This document shows, in pieces, positions 35,118 to 43,281 of a stretch of 64,000 bases of DNA. Below the pieces are notes generated by a model. The model made no database searches, was not told where the DNA came from, and saw only the letters and a list, made by a program, of their open reading frames with translations. The stretch covers positions 1-64,000 of the forward strand of contig QFQU01000002.1 in the NCBI GenBank assembly GCA_003248965.1. The letters are read 5' to 3'. Made by a program: the position numbers and the translations under genes. Each line of letters starts with the position of its first letter. Position 1 is the stretch's first letter. The DNA comes from Brevundimonas sp. Lineage in GTDB: Bacteria > Pseudomonadota > Alphaproteobacteria > Caulobacterales > Caulobacteraceae.

Positions 35118-36823
35118 CCGTCCGCCAAACTCGGCGTCTTCGACCTAGCCGCTGCGCCAGCGCGGTTGGCGGCGCCCAGCAGGGCCTTCAGAGAGGCGGT
35201 GGCCACGTCCGGGTCCGTCGCCACGCCGAAGATGGCGCGTCCGTCCGCCGTCCGGCACTCGACATAGGCCGCCGCCTGGGCGTCGCCACCCTGGCCTATG
35301 GCGTGTTCGTGGTAGTCCGCGATGTCCAGCGCCAGACCGCAATCTTCACGCAGAGCGTCCAGCACGCTGGACAGGAAGCCGTTGCCGCGCCCGGATATCC
35401 GGCGCTCCTCGCCGTTCAGGCGGATGCGGCCGGTGAAGCGGCGCTCCTTGCCGGGCGCCGAGCGGCCCTCCTCATAGTCGATCAGGGCGAACGGGCCATT
35501 GCCGCCTTCCGGCGCATAGACCGAGCGGAACACGTCCCAGATATCGGCGGCGGTCAGTTCGCGGCCTACCTCGTCGGCATAGGTCTGAACATGCTGGCTG
35601 AAATCGACCTGCATCCGCTTGGGCAGTTTCAGCCCCTTGTCCTGTTCCAGCACCCAGGCGAAGCCGCCCTTGCCCGACTGGGAGTTGACGCGGATCACCG
35701 CCTCGTAGGACCGGCCCAGATCGGCCGGGTCGATGGGCAGATAGGGCACGTTCCAGATCTGGTCGTTGCGCTGGGCCTGGGCGGCGAAGCCCTTCTTGAT
35801 CGCGTCCTGGTGGCTGCCCGAGAAGGCGGTGAAGACCAGTTCCCCGGCATAGGGATGGCGCGGATGGACCGGCAGGGCGTTGCAGTGCTCGACCGTCTGG
35901 ATCACCGCATCCATGTCCGAGAAGTCCAGCCCCGGATCGACCCCCTGAGTGTAGAGATTCAGCGCCAGCGTCACCAGATCGACATTGCCTGTGCGCTCGC
36001 CATTGCCGAACAGACAACCCTCGACCCGGTCGGCGCCGGCCATGACCGACAGCTCCGCCGCCGCCACACCCGTGCCCCGGTCGTTGTGCGGGTGGACCGA
36101 GACGATCACGCTGTCGCGCCGCGAGATGTGGCGACAGAACCATTCGACCTGATCGGCATAGACGTTCGGCGTCGCCGCCTCGACCGTGGCCGGCAGGTTG
36201 ATGATCAGCGGCTTTTCGGGCGTCGGTTCGATCACGTCCATCACCGCCTCGCAGACCTCCAGGCTGAAATCCAGCTCGGCGGTGGAGAAGGTCTCGGGGC
36301 TGTATTCGAAGCGCCAGTCGGTGTCGGGGCGACGCTCGGCCTCCTCGCGCATCCGGCTCATGCCCTCTACCGCGATGGCCTTCACCTGGGGGCGGTCCAT
36401 GCCGAAGACGATCTGGCGCCAGGCCGGCGACACGGCGTTGTACATATGGACCACGGCGGTCCGCGCGCCCTCCAGGCTCTCGAACGAACGGGCGATCAGG
36501 TCGGCCCGCGCCTGGGTCAGCACCTGCACCGTCACATCGTCCGGCACGGCGCCCGAGCGGATCAGGCCGCTGATGAAGTCGAACTCGGTCGCCCCGGCCG
36601 ACGGAAAGCCGATCTCGATCTCCTTGACGCCGATCTTCACCAACAGGTCGAAGAAGCGCTGCTTCTTCTCGGCGTTCATCGGGTCGATCAGGGCCTGGTT
36701 GCCGTCGCGCATGTCGGTCGACAGCCAGCGCGGCGCCTTGTCGATGGTCCGGCCGGGCCACTGGCGATCCGGCAGGTCCACGACCGGAAAGGGGCGATAT
36801 TTGATGGAAGGGTCGCGCAGCAC
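35114..36823 (-). CDS. leuA: 2-isopropylmalate synthase
   Basis: A 569-residue enzyme of the long LeuA type, condensing acetyl-CoA and 2-oxoisovalerate, first committed step to leucine. The DMRDGNQALIDPM start of the TIM barrel, the metal-binding HPHNDRGTG and the GNGERTGN block are present; the C-terminal third is the leucine-sensing regulatory domain. The start codon appears to be GTG at 36823. A 233-base leader with a GC-rich hairpin precedes it. Confidence 0.95.
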   Translation of the reverse strand: MLRDPSIKYRPFPVVDLPDRQWPGRTIDKAPRWLSTDMRDGNQALIDPMNAEKKQRFFDLLVKIGVKEIEIGFPSAGATEFDFISGLIRSGAVPDDVTVQVLTQARADLIARSFESLEGARTAVVHMYNAVSPAWRQIVFGMDRPQVKAIAVEGMSRMREEAERRPDTDWRFEYSPETFSTAELDFSLEVCEAVMDVIEPTPEKPLIINLPATVEAATPNVYADQVEWFCRHISRRDSVIVSVHPHNDRGTGVAAAELSVMAGADRVEGCLFGNGERTGNVDLVTLALNLYTQGVDPGLDFSDMDAVIQTVEHCNALPVHPRHPYAGELVFTAFSGSHQDAIKKGFAAQAQRNDQIWNVPYLPIDPADLGRSYEAVIRVNSQSGKGGFAWVLEQDKGLKLPKRMQVDFSQHVQTYADEVGRELTAADIWDVFRSVYAPEGGNGPFALIDYEEGRSAPGKERRFTGRIRLNGEERRISGRGNGFLSSVLDALREDCGLALDIADYHEHAIGQGGDAQAAAYVECRTADGRAIFGVATDPDVATASLKALLGAANRAGAAARSKTPSLADG

Positions 36824-37056
36824 CGTGCGTCTCCTGAACGTCTTGCGATCTTGAAGGGGTTTACGACAGCGTGTTCCGCCGCCGGGCAGCCGTCAGTCCC
36901 GGCGGCAGCCGATAAGTCGCAGACCCGCGCAAGAAGGCGCGCAGGGCGAAAGGCTCAAGAGCGAGGCGAAAGAATTTACCACGCCCAAGCCTATCAAGGA
37001 TCATCAGGAGAAACAATCCACCTGTAACCGACGATTTTCGGAAGAAGGCGACCGAG
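36824..37056. promoter_or_regulatory. leuA leader region with a 9-bp GC hairpin
   Basis: No clear gene. A perfect inverted repeat GCCGCCGGG/CCCGGCGGC (36878-36886 with 36898-36906) lies 55-83 bases upstream of leuA. On the leuA strand an open 47-codon frame beginning ATGATCCTTGATAGGC precedes the hairpin; it is not Leu-codon-rich in a run and lacks a ribosome site. Attenuation is possible but unproven. Confidence 0.4.
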
Positions 37057-37130
37057 TGGAGCGGGCAGCGGGAATCGAACCCGCACGAGCAGCATGGGAA
37101 GCTGCCAGGCTACCACTACATCATGCCCGC
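37057..37130 (-). tRNA. tRNA-Gly(CCC)
   Basis: A 74-nt cloverleaf on the minus strand. Acceptor GCGGGCA pairs with TGCCCGC, discriminator T, encoded CCA. The anticodon stem GCAGC/GCTGC encloses loop TTCCCAT, giving anticodon CCC. The T-arm GCGGG-TTCGAAT-CCCGC is perfect. Glycine by anticodon. Confidence 0.95.
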
Positions 37131-37211
37131 ATCGCGTCGGTCGGGGGCGGCGTGGAGACGCCCTCGCCCGAACCCTTAGCCGCCCGCCGACCCCGGCTCA
37201 AGCACGATGCG

Positions 37212-38195
37212 TCATTGAACCGCTTCGACGTCCACGCCGCGCGCCTTCAACTGGGCCTGGACGCTGTCGGGGCCCGCCAGGTGAGCTGCGCCAACGGCGA
37301 TGAAGGCCGTGCCCGAGCCCTGGAGCAGGGTCTGGATCTGGTTCGCCCAGTCGGTGTTCCGGTCGACCAGCAGCGCCTTGTAGAGGGCTGGAGAGTCGGT
37401 CTTCATCTCCTGGACCATCAGTCGTTCGATGGCCGGCACGTCGCCGCGCGCCCAGTCCTCTACCATCTCGTCCAGCTTGACCGTCGCCTCGTCGTAGTCC
37501 TTCAGCGTCTCGCGCAGGAAGGCCAGTTGCACGTCGTCGGGCAGGTCGGCCAGAATGCCGATCTGTTTGTCGATCGTCTCGAAGCCGTGGACCGGCTTGC
37601 CGGCCGCCTCGGCCCGCGCCTTCAGCACCAGTTCGACGCCCGACTTGGGATCGTAACCGGCCTTGACCAGCGGCGCGACCGACAGGCTGAGCGCCGCCAG
37701 CCAGGGGCGCATCGGCTGAAGCTGGGCGGCGGAGGCGCCCATGGCCTTGGCCGCCTCGTCCAGCTGCGTATTCTCTTCGGGCGTCAGGCGGCTGGACAAG
37801 GGCGTGTCGAGCGACAGACCCCGCTGCTGGATCAAGGGAACGATCGCCGCCTGATCGTCTGGGTTGCTGATCTCGAACCAGATGTCCGAGGCGCTGTCGA
37901 AGGCGGCCTGAACGCGCGGACTGGCCCAGCCCGTCGTCGGACGCAGCACATGGACCGAACCGAAAAGATACAGGGTGGAATCCGCGTCCTTGACGACCCA
38001 AAGGGCCGGCCCCTGGCCCTGGATCGGCGCCGGGGATGCTGCTGGGGCGGCGGGTTGGGCTTGCGCCAAGGCCTCGGCATGGGCCTGGACGGGGGCGCCC
38101 GCGACGGCGGCGAACAGGGCCAAACCGCCGGCGACGCCGACGGCGCCCCGAGCGACGGTGAAGACCGAGGCCTTGAGCAGGCGAACGAAGGTCAT
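37212..38195 (-). CDS. TraB/GumN family protein
   Basis: A 327-residue protein with an N-terminal hydrophobic signal or anchor (residues 12-40), then a Pro/Ala linker. The TraB/GumN domain starts at LWVVKDADSTLYLFGSVHVL and ends with AFIAVGAAHLAGPDSVQAQL; the two GxxH motifs are conserved in the family, proposed to be metal-dependent peptidase-like. Likely periplasmic. It is 58 bases downstream of the XRE regulator on the same strand. Confidence 0.87.
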   Translation of the reverse strand: MTFVRLLKASVFTVARGAVGVAGGLALFAAVAGAPVQAHAEALAQAQPAAPAASPAPIQGQGPALWVVKDADSTLYLFGSVHVLRPTTGWASPRVQAAFDSASDIWFEISNPDDQAAIVPLIQQRGLSLDTPLSSRLTPEENTQLDEAAKAMGASAAQLQPMRPWLAALSLSVAPLVKAGYDPKSGVELVLKARAEAAGKPVHGFETIDKQIGILADLPDDVQLAFLRETLKDYDEATVKLDEMVEDWARGDVPAIERLMVQEMKTDSPALYKALLVDRNTDWANQIQTLLQGSGTAFIAVGAAHLAGPDSVQAQLKARGVDVEAVQ

Positions 38196-38253
38196 GTCTG
38201 GTCCTTGATTGAACGGGAGGCGGCGATCGGCGCGGCGCGACGGGCGAGCCGGG

Positions 38254-38442
38254 CTATTCGAAAAAGATGGATTCGATGGGTTGTTCGAAGACGCGCGCGA
38301 TCTTGAACGCCAGCGGCAGCGACGGGTCGTAACGGCCGGTTTCCAGGGCGTTGACCGTCTGGCGCGACACGCCCAGCCGTTCGGCCAGATGCGCCTGCGA
38401 CCAGTCCCGTTCGGCGCGCAGAACCTTGAGACGATTGTTCAT
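38254..38442 (-). CDS. Small XRE-family transcriptional regulator
   Basis: A 62-residue single helix-turn-helix protein (SQAHLAERLGVSRQTVNALETGRYDPSLPLAFKIARVFEQPIESIFFE), of the YozG-like type often paired with a membrane protein. Its ATG follows the membrane gene's stop with three bases between (TGAGCCATG), so they form an operon. The perfect inverted repeat at 38911-38943 upstream of the pair is the likely operator for autoregulation. Confidence 0.88.
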   Translation of the reverse strand: MNNRLKVLRAERDWSQAHLAERLGVSRQTVNALETGRYDPSLPLAFKIARVFEQPIESIFFE

Positions 38443-38445
38443 GGC

Positions 38446-38906
38446 TCAACCCCGCATCCGCGCCAGCCACCACCACACCCAGACCAGGATATAGCCGATC
38501 AGCATGGGCGCGATCATCAGGGCCGCCCCGGCCGAGACATAGTCGACCGGCGCCGCGCCCGAGCCGATCCAGCCGGTGATCACACCTCTCGCCAGGGGCC
38601 GCCCGACGCCAGGACCAGGCCCACGCCGCTGACGCACATGCCCGCCGTGCCGCCCCAGTACCAGGCCGCCTTGTGGGCCTCTCGCGCCGCCTCGTCGATG
38701 ACACGCATCCATTCCGCGCCGATCCACAGCGCGCCCGCCATAAGGACAGCCGCGAAGACAGCGATGACGATCTGTTCGACCGCCTGGCCGTCGAACCAGC
38801 CCGCCTGACCGCCGTAGCCCGCAAGAACCCCGCGGACGAAACCGAACAGCAAGACGCCCCCGAAGGTGATCGCCGCCGCCCGTAGAACCGGCGTCCATTT
38901 CCGCAT
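38446..38906 (-). pseudogene. Small multi-pass membrane protein with a one-base frameshift
   Basis: The gene starts at ATG 38906 with AAGGAATG upstream. Frame one encodes four-helix-like membrane segments (ITFGGVLLFGFVRGVLAG, IVIAVFAAVLMAGALWIG, GGTAGMCVSGVGLVLAS) and stops early at 38580. The shifted frame continues through VDYVSAGAALMIAPMLIGYILVWVWWWLARMRG to a stop at 38446 that abuts the XRE gene. Joining the two frames needs one extra base near a CCCC run about 38597-38601. It is either a real frameshift or a homopolymer sequencing error. Function unknown; partner of the XRE regulator. Confidence 0.65.
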
Positions 38907-38910
38907 CGGT

Positions 38911-38943
38911 CAACATTCCTTGTCTAACTGACAAGGAATGTTG
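38911..38943. promoter_or_regulatory. Perfect 14-bp inverted repeat, candidate XRE operator
   Basis: CAACATTCCTTGTC (38911-38924) and GACAAGGAATGTTG (38930-38943) are exact reverse complements around the spacer TAACT. The repeat ends four bases upstream of the membrane protein's ATG and includes its ribosome site, so a bound regulator or the RNA hairpin would block expression. Nothing else in the window has such long perfect arms at this spacing. Confidence 0.75.
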
Positions 38944-38988
38944 TCATAAGCGCGCGCAGTTTGTCAAGCAGGCTTTCCAGTTCGACGA

Positions 38989-40206
38989 TCAGTTTTCGGC
39001 GACGGGGGCGATCAGTTCCGGCCGGCTGACGGCGCGGGGCGCGGTCTCGACCGGCGCCAGTTCGGGCAGGGTCTTGCCTTCGTGGTCCACCTGCAGGTCC
39101 TCGAAACGGCGCGCCGCGACCATGACCTGGCTTTCCAGCGAACCGACGAACTGGTTGTATTTGCCCACCGCCGTGTCCAGCGCCCGACCAACGGCGACGG
39201 CGTGGCCGCCCATGACCGACAGCCGCTTGTAGAGTTCGCGCCCCAGGGCCGCGACCTTGTCGGCGTTGGCCGCCTGCTCCTCGGCCCGCCAGCCATAGGC
39301 CACGGCCTTGCACAGGGCGAACAGCGTCGACGGCGTGGCGATGACCACCCGCGATTCCATGGCGTTGGACAGCAGATCCGGCGCATGGTCCAGCGCCGTG
39401 GCCAGGAAGCTGTCGCCGGGCACGAACAGGACGACGAAGTCCGGGCTGGGTCGGAACTGGTCCTGATAGGCCTTGGACGACAGCTGACGCACATGGGTCT
39501 TCAGGCTGGCGGCGGTGCGCAGGCCGACGGATCGGGCGCGCGCCTCCTCGTCGCCGTCCTCGTCCTCGAAGGCCAGGGGCACCTTGGCGTCGATCACGAA
39601 CATGCCGCCGCCGGGCAGGCGCACGATGAAGTCGGGCCGGTTCTGCCGTCCCTCGTCGTCGGCGCTGGAGGTCTGTTCGGTGAAGTCGAACCGCCCGGCC
39701 ATGCCGGCGGCCTCCAGCACGTTGCGGCAGGTCTGCTCGCCCCAGCGCCCGCGACGGCCGGTGTTGCCGCGCAGGGCCTCGGTCAGCTTGCGCGCCTCGT
39801 CGCGCGTCGCGGAAGACGCCGCCATCAAGGCCGCCAGCTGTTCGCGCAAGCCGCCCGTCTCTTCCGACCGGGTCTTCTCCAGCGCGGCGACATGTTCCTG
39901 GAATTTGGTCAGGGTGTCGGCGACCGGCTTCAGCTGGGCGGCCATCCGCTCGCGCGCCAGCTGATCCTGGGCGCGGAAGGTTTCGGTGGCGCGGCTGACC
40001 ATCTGGTCGGCGACGGCCTGGGCCGACTGGGCGGCCTGGGCCCGCAGCAGTTCGCCCATCGTCGCGCGGCTTTCCTCGACCAAATCGATGCGCGCCTGGG
40101 CCGCCGCCAGTTCACCGCGCGTCCGCTGCCAGCCCATGAAAGCCCACAGAAAGCCCCCCCCAAGGGCGAGAGCCAGCACGGCGAGAAGGGGCGCGATCAT
40201 GTTCAT
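38989..40206 (-). CDS. rmuC: DNA recombination protein RmuC
   Basis: A 405-residue protein with an N-terminal membrane helix (LLAVLALALGGGFLWAFMGW), a long coiled coil (about 30-130), and the RmuC nuclease-like domain (RWGEQTCRNVLEAAGM, FVIDAKVPLAF, FVPGDSFLATAL). It limits inversion at inverted repeats in E. coli. The C-terminal tail is Pro/Glu-rich. It is divergent from a small membrane protein at 40331. Confidence 0.92.
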   Translation of the reverse strand: MNMIAPLLAVLALALGGGFLWAFMGWQRTRGELAAAQARIDLVEESRATMGELLRAQAAQSAQAVADQMVSRATETFRAQDQLARERMAAQLKPVADTLTKFQEHVAALEKTRSEETGGLREQLAALMAASSATRDEARKLTEALRGNTGRRGRWGEQTCRNVLEAAGMAGRFDFTEQTSSADDEGRQNRPDFIVRLPGGGMFVIDAKVPLAFEDEDGDEEARARSVGLRTAASLKTHVRQLSSKAYQDQFRPSPDFVVLFVPGDSFLATALDHAPDLLSNAMESRVVIATPSTLFALCKAVAYGWRAEEQAANADKVAALGRELYKRLSVMGGHAVAVGRALDTAVGKYNQFVGSLESQVMVAARRFEDLQVDHEGKTLPELAPVETAPRAVSRPELIAPVAEN

Positions 40207-40330
40207 GCTCCGTTCCTAGCGGGAGTCGCGCCGGTTTAGAAGCGCGCGGTCGCGCCGCACGGCCCGATGCGGAACGGCGCCCTTTCGACGACGTTGACCT
40301 TTGCACACGTTCACCACGCGAGAGGCCGTC

Positions 40331-40606
40331 ATGACCCCGGAACAACCCCGCCGACACGACAAGGCCGCCGATGCGGTGCACGAGGGTCGCCCGGTGGACG
40401 CCGAGCTGGTGCGCAGCGGCCGCAAGAACCCGCGCATCCTCGTGATCCTCGCCATATCGACCCTGACGGCCGCGATCCTGTTGCTGGGCCTTTGGCTTCT
40501 GACGAACGGGGTCTTCGATTCCAAGAATGTCGAAACCGGCCCCAAGGCCGCCGCGGCCGAAACCCAAGTCTTCGCGGACGACGGCCCGACCGCGCAGTCG
40601 AATTGA
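40331..40606 (+). CDS. Small single-pass membrane protein
   Basis: A 91-residue protein: a charged N-terminal 45 residues, one membrane helix (RILVILAISTLTAAILLLGLW), and a short acidic C-terminus outside. The ATG at 40331 has GAGAGG upstream; 10 extra residues are possible from 40301. No family recognised. It ends four bases before the convergent recR stop. Confidence 0.6.
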   Translation: MTPEQPRRHDKAADAVHEGRPVDAELVRSGRKNPRILVILAISTLTAAILLLGLWLLTNGVFDSKNVETGPKAAAAETQVFADDGPTAQSN

Positions 40607-40610
40607 GCGC

Positions 40611-41213
40611 TCAGGCGGGTCGGCGCGCTCTCAGCGCCTGGACGATGGTGCCGTCGTCCAGCCAGTCCAGTTCACCGCCCACCGGCACGCCGCGCGCCAG
40701 GCTGGTGATCTCCACCTCCGGTCCGGCGATCCGTTCGGCGACATAGTGGGCCGTGGTCTGGCCGTCGACCGTGGCCGGCAGGGCCAGGACAACCTCGCGC
40801 ACCTCGCCCCCCCGCACGCGTCCGACCAGTTCGGCGATCCGCAGATGTTCGGGCCCTACGCCGTCCAGGGCCGACAGCAGGCCTCCGAGAACGTGATATT
40901 TGCCGCGAAAGGCGCCCGACCGCTCCATCGCCCACAGGGCGCCGGCTTCCTCCACTACGCAGATCAGGCCGTTGTCGCGCGCGCCGTCCGAACAGATGGC
41001 GCACGGGTCGCGCGTATCCGGCGCCCCGCAGACCGAGCAGGACACTACCTTCTCGGCCGTCTCGGCCAGGGACGCCGCCAGCGGGACCAGGAGCTGCTCG
41101 CGGCGCTTCAGCAGGGCCAGCGCCGCCCGGCGGGCCGATCGCGGACCCAGACCTGGCAGCTTGGCCAGAAGGGAGATCAGCCGTTCGATCTCCGGCCCGG
41201 CGGAGGCGGCCAT
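40611..41213 (-). CDS. recR: Recombination mediator protein RecR
   Basis: A 200-residue RecFOR-pathway protein. A helix-hairpin-helix (LAKLPGLGPRSARRAAL) leads, then the C4 zinc finger (CSVCGAPDTRDPCAIC), a Toprim domain (ICVVEEAGALWAMERSGAF, HVLGGLLSALDGVGPEHL) and the C-terminal Walker-like part. Its ATG overlaps the ybaB stop by one base (TGATG), the classic ybaB-recR pairing. dnaX, which usually precedes them, is 19 kb away here. Confidence 0.95.
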   Translation of the reverse strand: MAASAGPEIERLISLLAKLPGLGPRSARRAALALLKRREQLLVPLAASLAETAEKVVSCSVCGAPDTRDPCAICSDGARDNGLICVVEEAGALWAMERSGAFRGKYHVLGGLLSALDGVGPEHLRIAELVGRVRGGEVREVVLALPATVDGQTTAHYVAERIAGPEVEITSLARGVPVGGELDWLDDGTIVQALRARRPA

Positions 41214-41542
41214 CAGAACAGTTTCGGCATTCCGGGAATGTTCATCCCCGCCATCGGCCCCGCCGCCTCGCGCATCAGGGCGTTGTTCTGTTCGTCCAGC
41301 TTGCGCTTGGCGTCGGCGTGGGCCGCGACGATCAGATCGGCCAGGATGTCGCCCTCGCCGGGCGTTAACAGGCTGTCGTCGATTCGGATCGCCGTGATCT
41401 CGCCCGGCCCCTTCAGAGCCACCGAGACCAGGCCGCCGCCCGAGGAGCCCTCGGCGGTGGTTTCGGCCATCCTGGCCTGGGCGTCCTGCAGCTTCTGCTG
41501 CATCGCCTGGGCCTGCTGCATCAGTTGGGTCAGATCTTTCAT
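41213..41542 (-). CDS. ybaB: Nucleoid-associated protein, YbaB/EbfC family
   Basis: A 109-residue DNA-binding protein. The N-terminal MKDLTQLMQQAQAMQQKLQDAQ coiled region and the LVAAHADAKRKLDE C-terminal helix are diagnostic. It binds DNA as a dimer; cotranscribed with recR with a one-base overlap. Confidence 0.94.
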   Translation of the reverse strand: MKDLTQLMQQAQAMQQKLQDAQARMAETTAEGSSGGGLVSVALKGPGEITAIRIDDSLLTPGEGDILADLIVAAHADAKRKLDEQNNALMREAAGPMAGMNIPGMPKLF

Positions 41543-41709
41543 GCCTCCTAGATAGGGGCAAGACCGCGCCGACGACAGAGGTTTTCGGCATCTCTCGCAA
41601 CAGGGCGCGTGTTCGGAAACGCAGCGTCGCCGTTCCTGACATTGAACGCGGCGGAACAGGCCTTAATTAGCTCCCGTTCTTGTTGCCGTTCAGATCAGGA
41701 GTTTCCGAC

Positions 41710-42324
41710 ATGGCCTATGACGCCCTCCCCGCCCGCGACGCCCCCCTGTCGGACGCCGCCCTGGCGCAGCTGTTCACAGAGGCGCGCAGCCGCAACGCCT
41801 GGACCGACCGCCCCGTCGCGCCCGAGCTTCTTCGGAAACTCTACGACCTGACCAAATTCGGCCCCACCGCCGTCAACGCCGGCCCGGCCCGTTTCGTCTT
41901 CGTCACCTCGCCCGAGGCCAAGGCCCGGCTGGCCCCGCTGATGAGCGAGGGCAACCGCGCCAAGACGCTGCAGGCGCCGGTGAACCTGATCCTGGGCCAG
42001 GACCTGGATTTCCACGATCATCTGCCGACCCTGTTCCCCCACGCCCCCGGCGCGCGCGACTGGTTCGCCGACGAGGCGGCCCGACGCGAGACGGCGTTTC
42101 GCAACGCCTCGCTTCAGGGCGGCTATCTGACCATTGCGGCGCGCGCCCTGGGCCTGGATGTCGGCCCCATGTCCGGCTTCGACGCGGCCGGGGTGAAGGC
42201 CGAGTTCTTTCCCGACAGCAATGTAGAGCCGAACTATATCCTGAACCTGGGCTATGGCTCGGACCAGGATCTCTATCCGCGCTCGCCCCGCCTGCCGTTC
42301 GAAACGGCGGCCCGCATCCTCTGA
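41710..42324 (+). CDS. Nitroreductase family protein, RutE/malonic semialdehyde reductase type
   Basis: A 204-residue flavin enzyme. The N-terminal ARSRNAWTDRPVAPELL and TKFGPTAVNAGPARFVFV match the RutE group, which reduces malonic semialdehyde to 3-hydroxypropionate in pyrimidine degradation; other rut genes are not seen here, so the symbol is left blank. The ATG at 41710 has CAGGAG upstream. A strong terminator follows. Confidence 0.85.
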   Translation: MAYDALPARDAPLSDAALAQLFTEARSRNAWTDRPVAPELLRKLYDLTKFGPTAVNAGPARFVFVTSPEAKARLAPLMSEGNRAKTLQAPVNLILGQDLDFHDHLPTLFPHAPGARDWFADEAARRETAFRNASLQGGYLTIAARALGLDVGPMSGFDAAGVKAEFFPDSNVEPNYILNLGYGSDQDLYPRSPRLPFETAARIL

Positions 42325-42345
42325 GACGGCGGCGGATCAGGCACG

Positions 42346-42386
42346 AAAAAGGGGCGGCCCGCCGGGCCGCCCCCGTCCGTTTTTCA
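42346..42386. terminator. Bidirectional intrinsic terminator
   Basis: GGGGCGGCCC (42351-42360), a 3-nt loop GCC, and GGGCCGCCCC (42364-42373) form a perfect 10-bp stem, with AAAAA just before and a TTTTT run shortly after. It lies between the convergent nitroreductase and cytochrome c genes and can serve both. Confidence 0.85.
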
Positions 42387-42410
42387 GTCCGTTTCGCCGT
42401 CCGGCCGCGA

Positions 42411-43136
42411 TCAGTGGTTCGCGGGCGCAGGGCTGGCGGCCGCCGGCGGAGCGGCGGGCGTCGTCTGGGTCGTGGCCGGGGCGGCAGCGCCTGCGGCGGC
42501 GGGCGCCGCGCCGGTCGCCTCGGTCGCAGCAGCGCCTTCCGCCGGAGCCGCCGCGCCTGCGGCGGGCGCGGCCCCCGGCTGACGCGCGGGATCGGGCGCG
42601 GGAATCGCATAGCCCGAGGAACCCTGGGTCCGCAGCCAGGCGATCAGGTTGATGCGGGTCTGGGCGTCGCGGATGCCGGCGAACGACATCTTGGTGCCGG
42701 GGACGTATTTCGCCGGCGCGGTGATGAAGCTGTTCAGGGCGTCATAGGTCCAGGTCGGAACCTCGGCCTTGTGCTTGGTCATGGCGTCCGAATAGGCAAA
42801 GCCGGCGCGGTGTTCGACCGGGCCGCCGACCACGCCCCACAGATTCGGACCGATCTTGTCGGCGCCGCCCTGATGCCCGTCGTGGCAGGCCTGGCAGCGC
42901 GCGAACGCGGCTTCGCCGGCCGCCAGATCGGCGGTCGGCAGGACCGTGCCCCAATCCGGCGGCAGCTCGGCCGTCTCGCCGCCCGCCGCCTCTTCCGGCG
43001 CATCGACGAAATAGCCCATCTTCTTGGGAGGTTCGGAATGATAGATCAGGCCGGACGCCTGCTGGACCACCAGGATGACGAAGGCCGTCCCCAGCGCCGC
43101 GCCGAAAATCTTGTTCCACTTCAGATCGCCGCTCAT
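42411..43136 (-). CDS. Membrane-anchored class I cytochrome c
   Basis: A 241-residue CycM-like cytochrome. A membrane anchor at residues 10-30 is followed by a heme site C81-QA-C84-H85, and the axial M150 in PGTKMSFAGI. From residue 177 a 65-residue Ala/Pro tail replaces the normal end of the fold. It probably hands electrons to a terminal oxidase. Divergent from kdsB with a 145-base gap. Confidence 0.88.
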   Translation of the reverse strand: MSGDLKWNKIFGAALGTAFVILVVQQASGLIYHSEPPKKMGYFVDAPEEAAGGETAELPPDWGTVLPTADLAAGEAAFARCQACHDGHQGGADKIGPNLWGVVGGPVEHRAGFAYSDAMTKHKAEVPTWTYDALNSFITAPAKYVPGTKMSFAGIRDAQTRINLIAWLRTQGSSGYAIPAPDPARQPGAAPAAGAAAPAEGAAATEATGAAPAAAGAAAPATTQTTPAAPPAAASPAPANH

Positions 43137-43281
43137 GCGCCTGGTCTGCTCCCTCTGCCGCGCCGGGCCCCCGCGTGAACACGCCCCGGACATCTTCTTG
43201 CGTCGGCGTGTCTGGCACGGTAGCGCGGCCTTCGCAACCGCGCCCGCGCACGACGGGCCTCCACCGGCGTCAGGGAAGTCG

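Noticed and set aside
36900..37010. A leucine leader peptide upstream of leuA
   Set aside because: No tandem Leu codons and no ribosome site before its ATG; kept only as a weak remark.
35303..37027. Long open frame antisense to leuA
   Set aside because: leuA on the minus strand is full length with all motifs; the antisense product has no recognisable domain.
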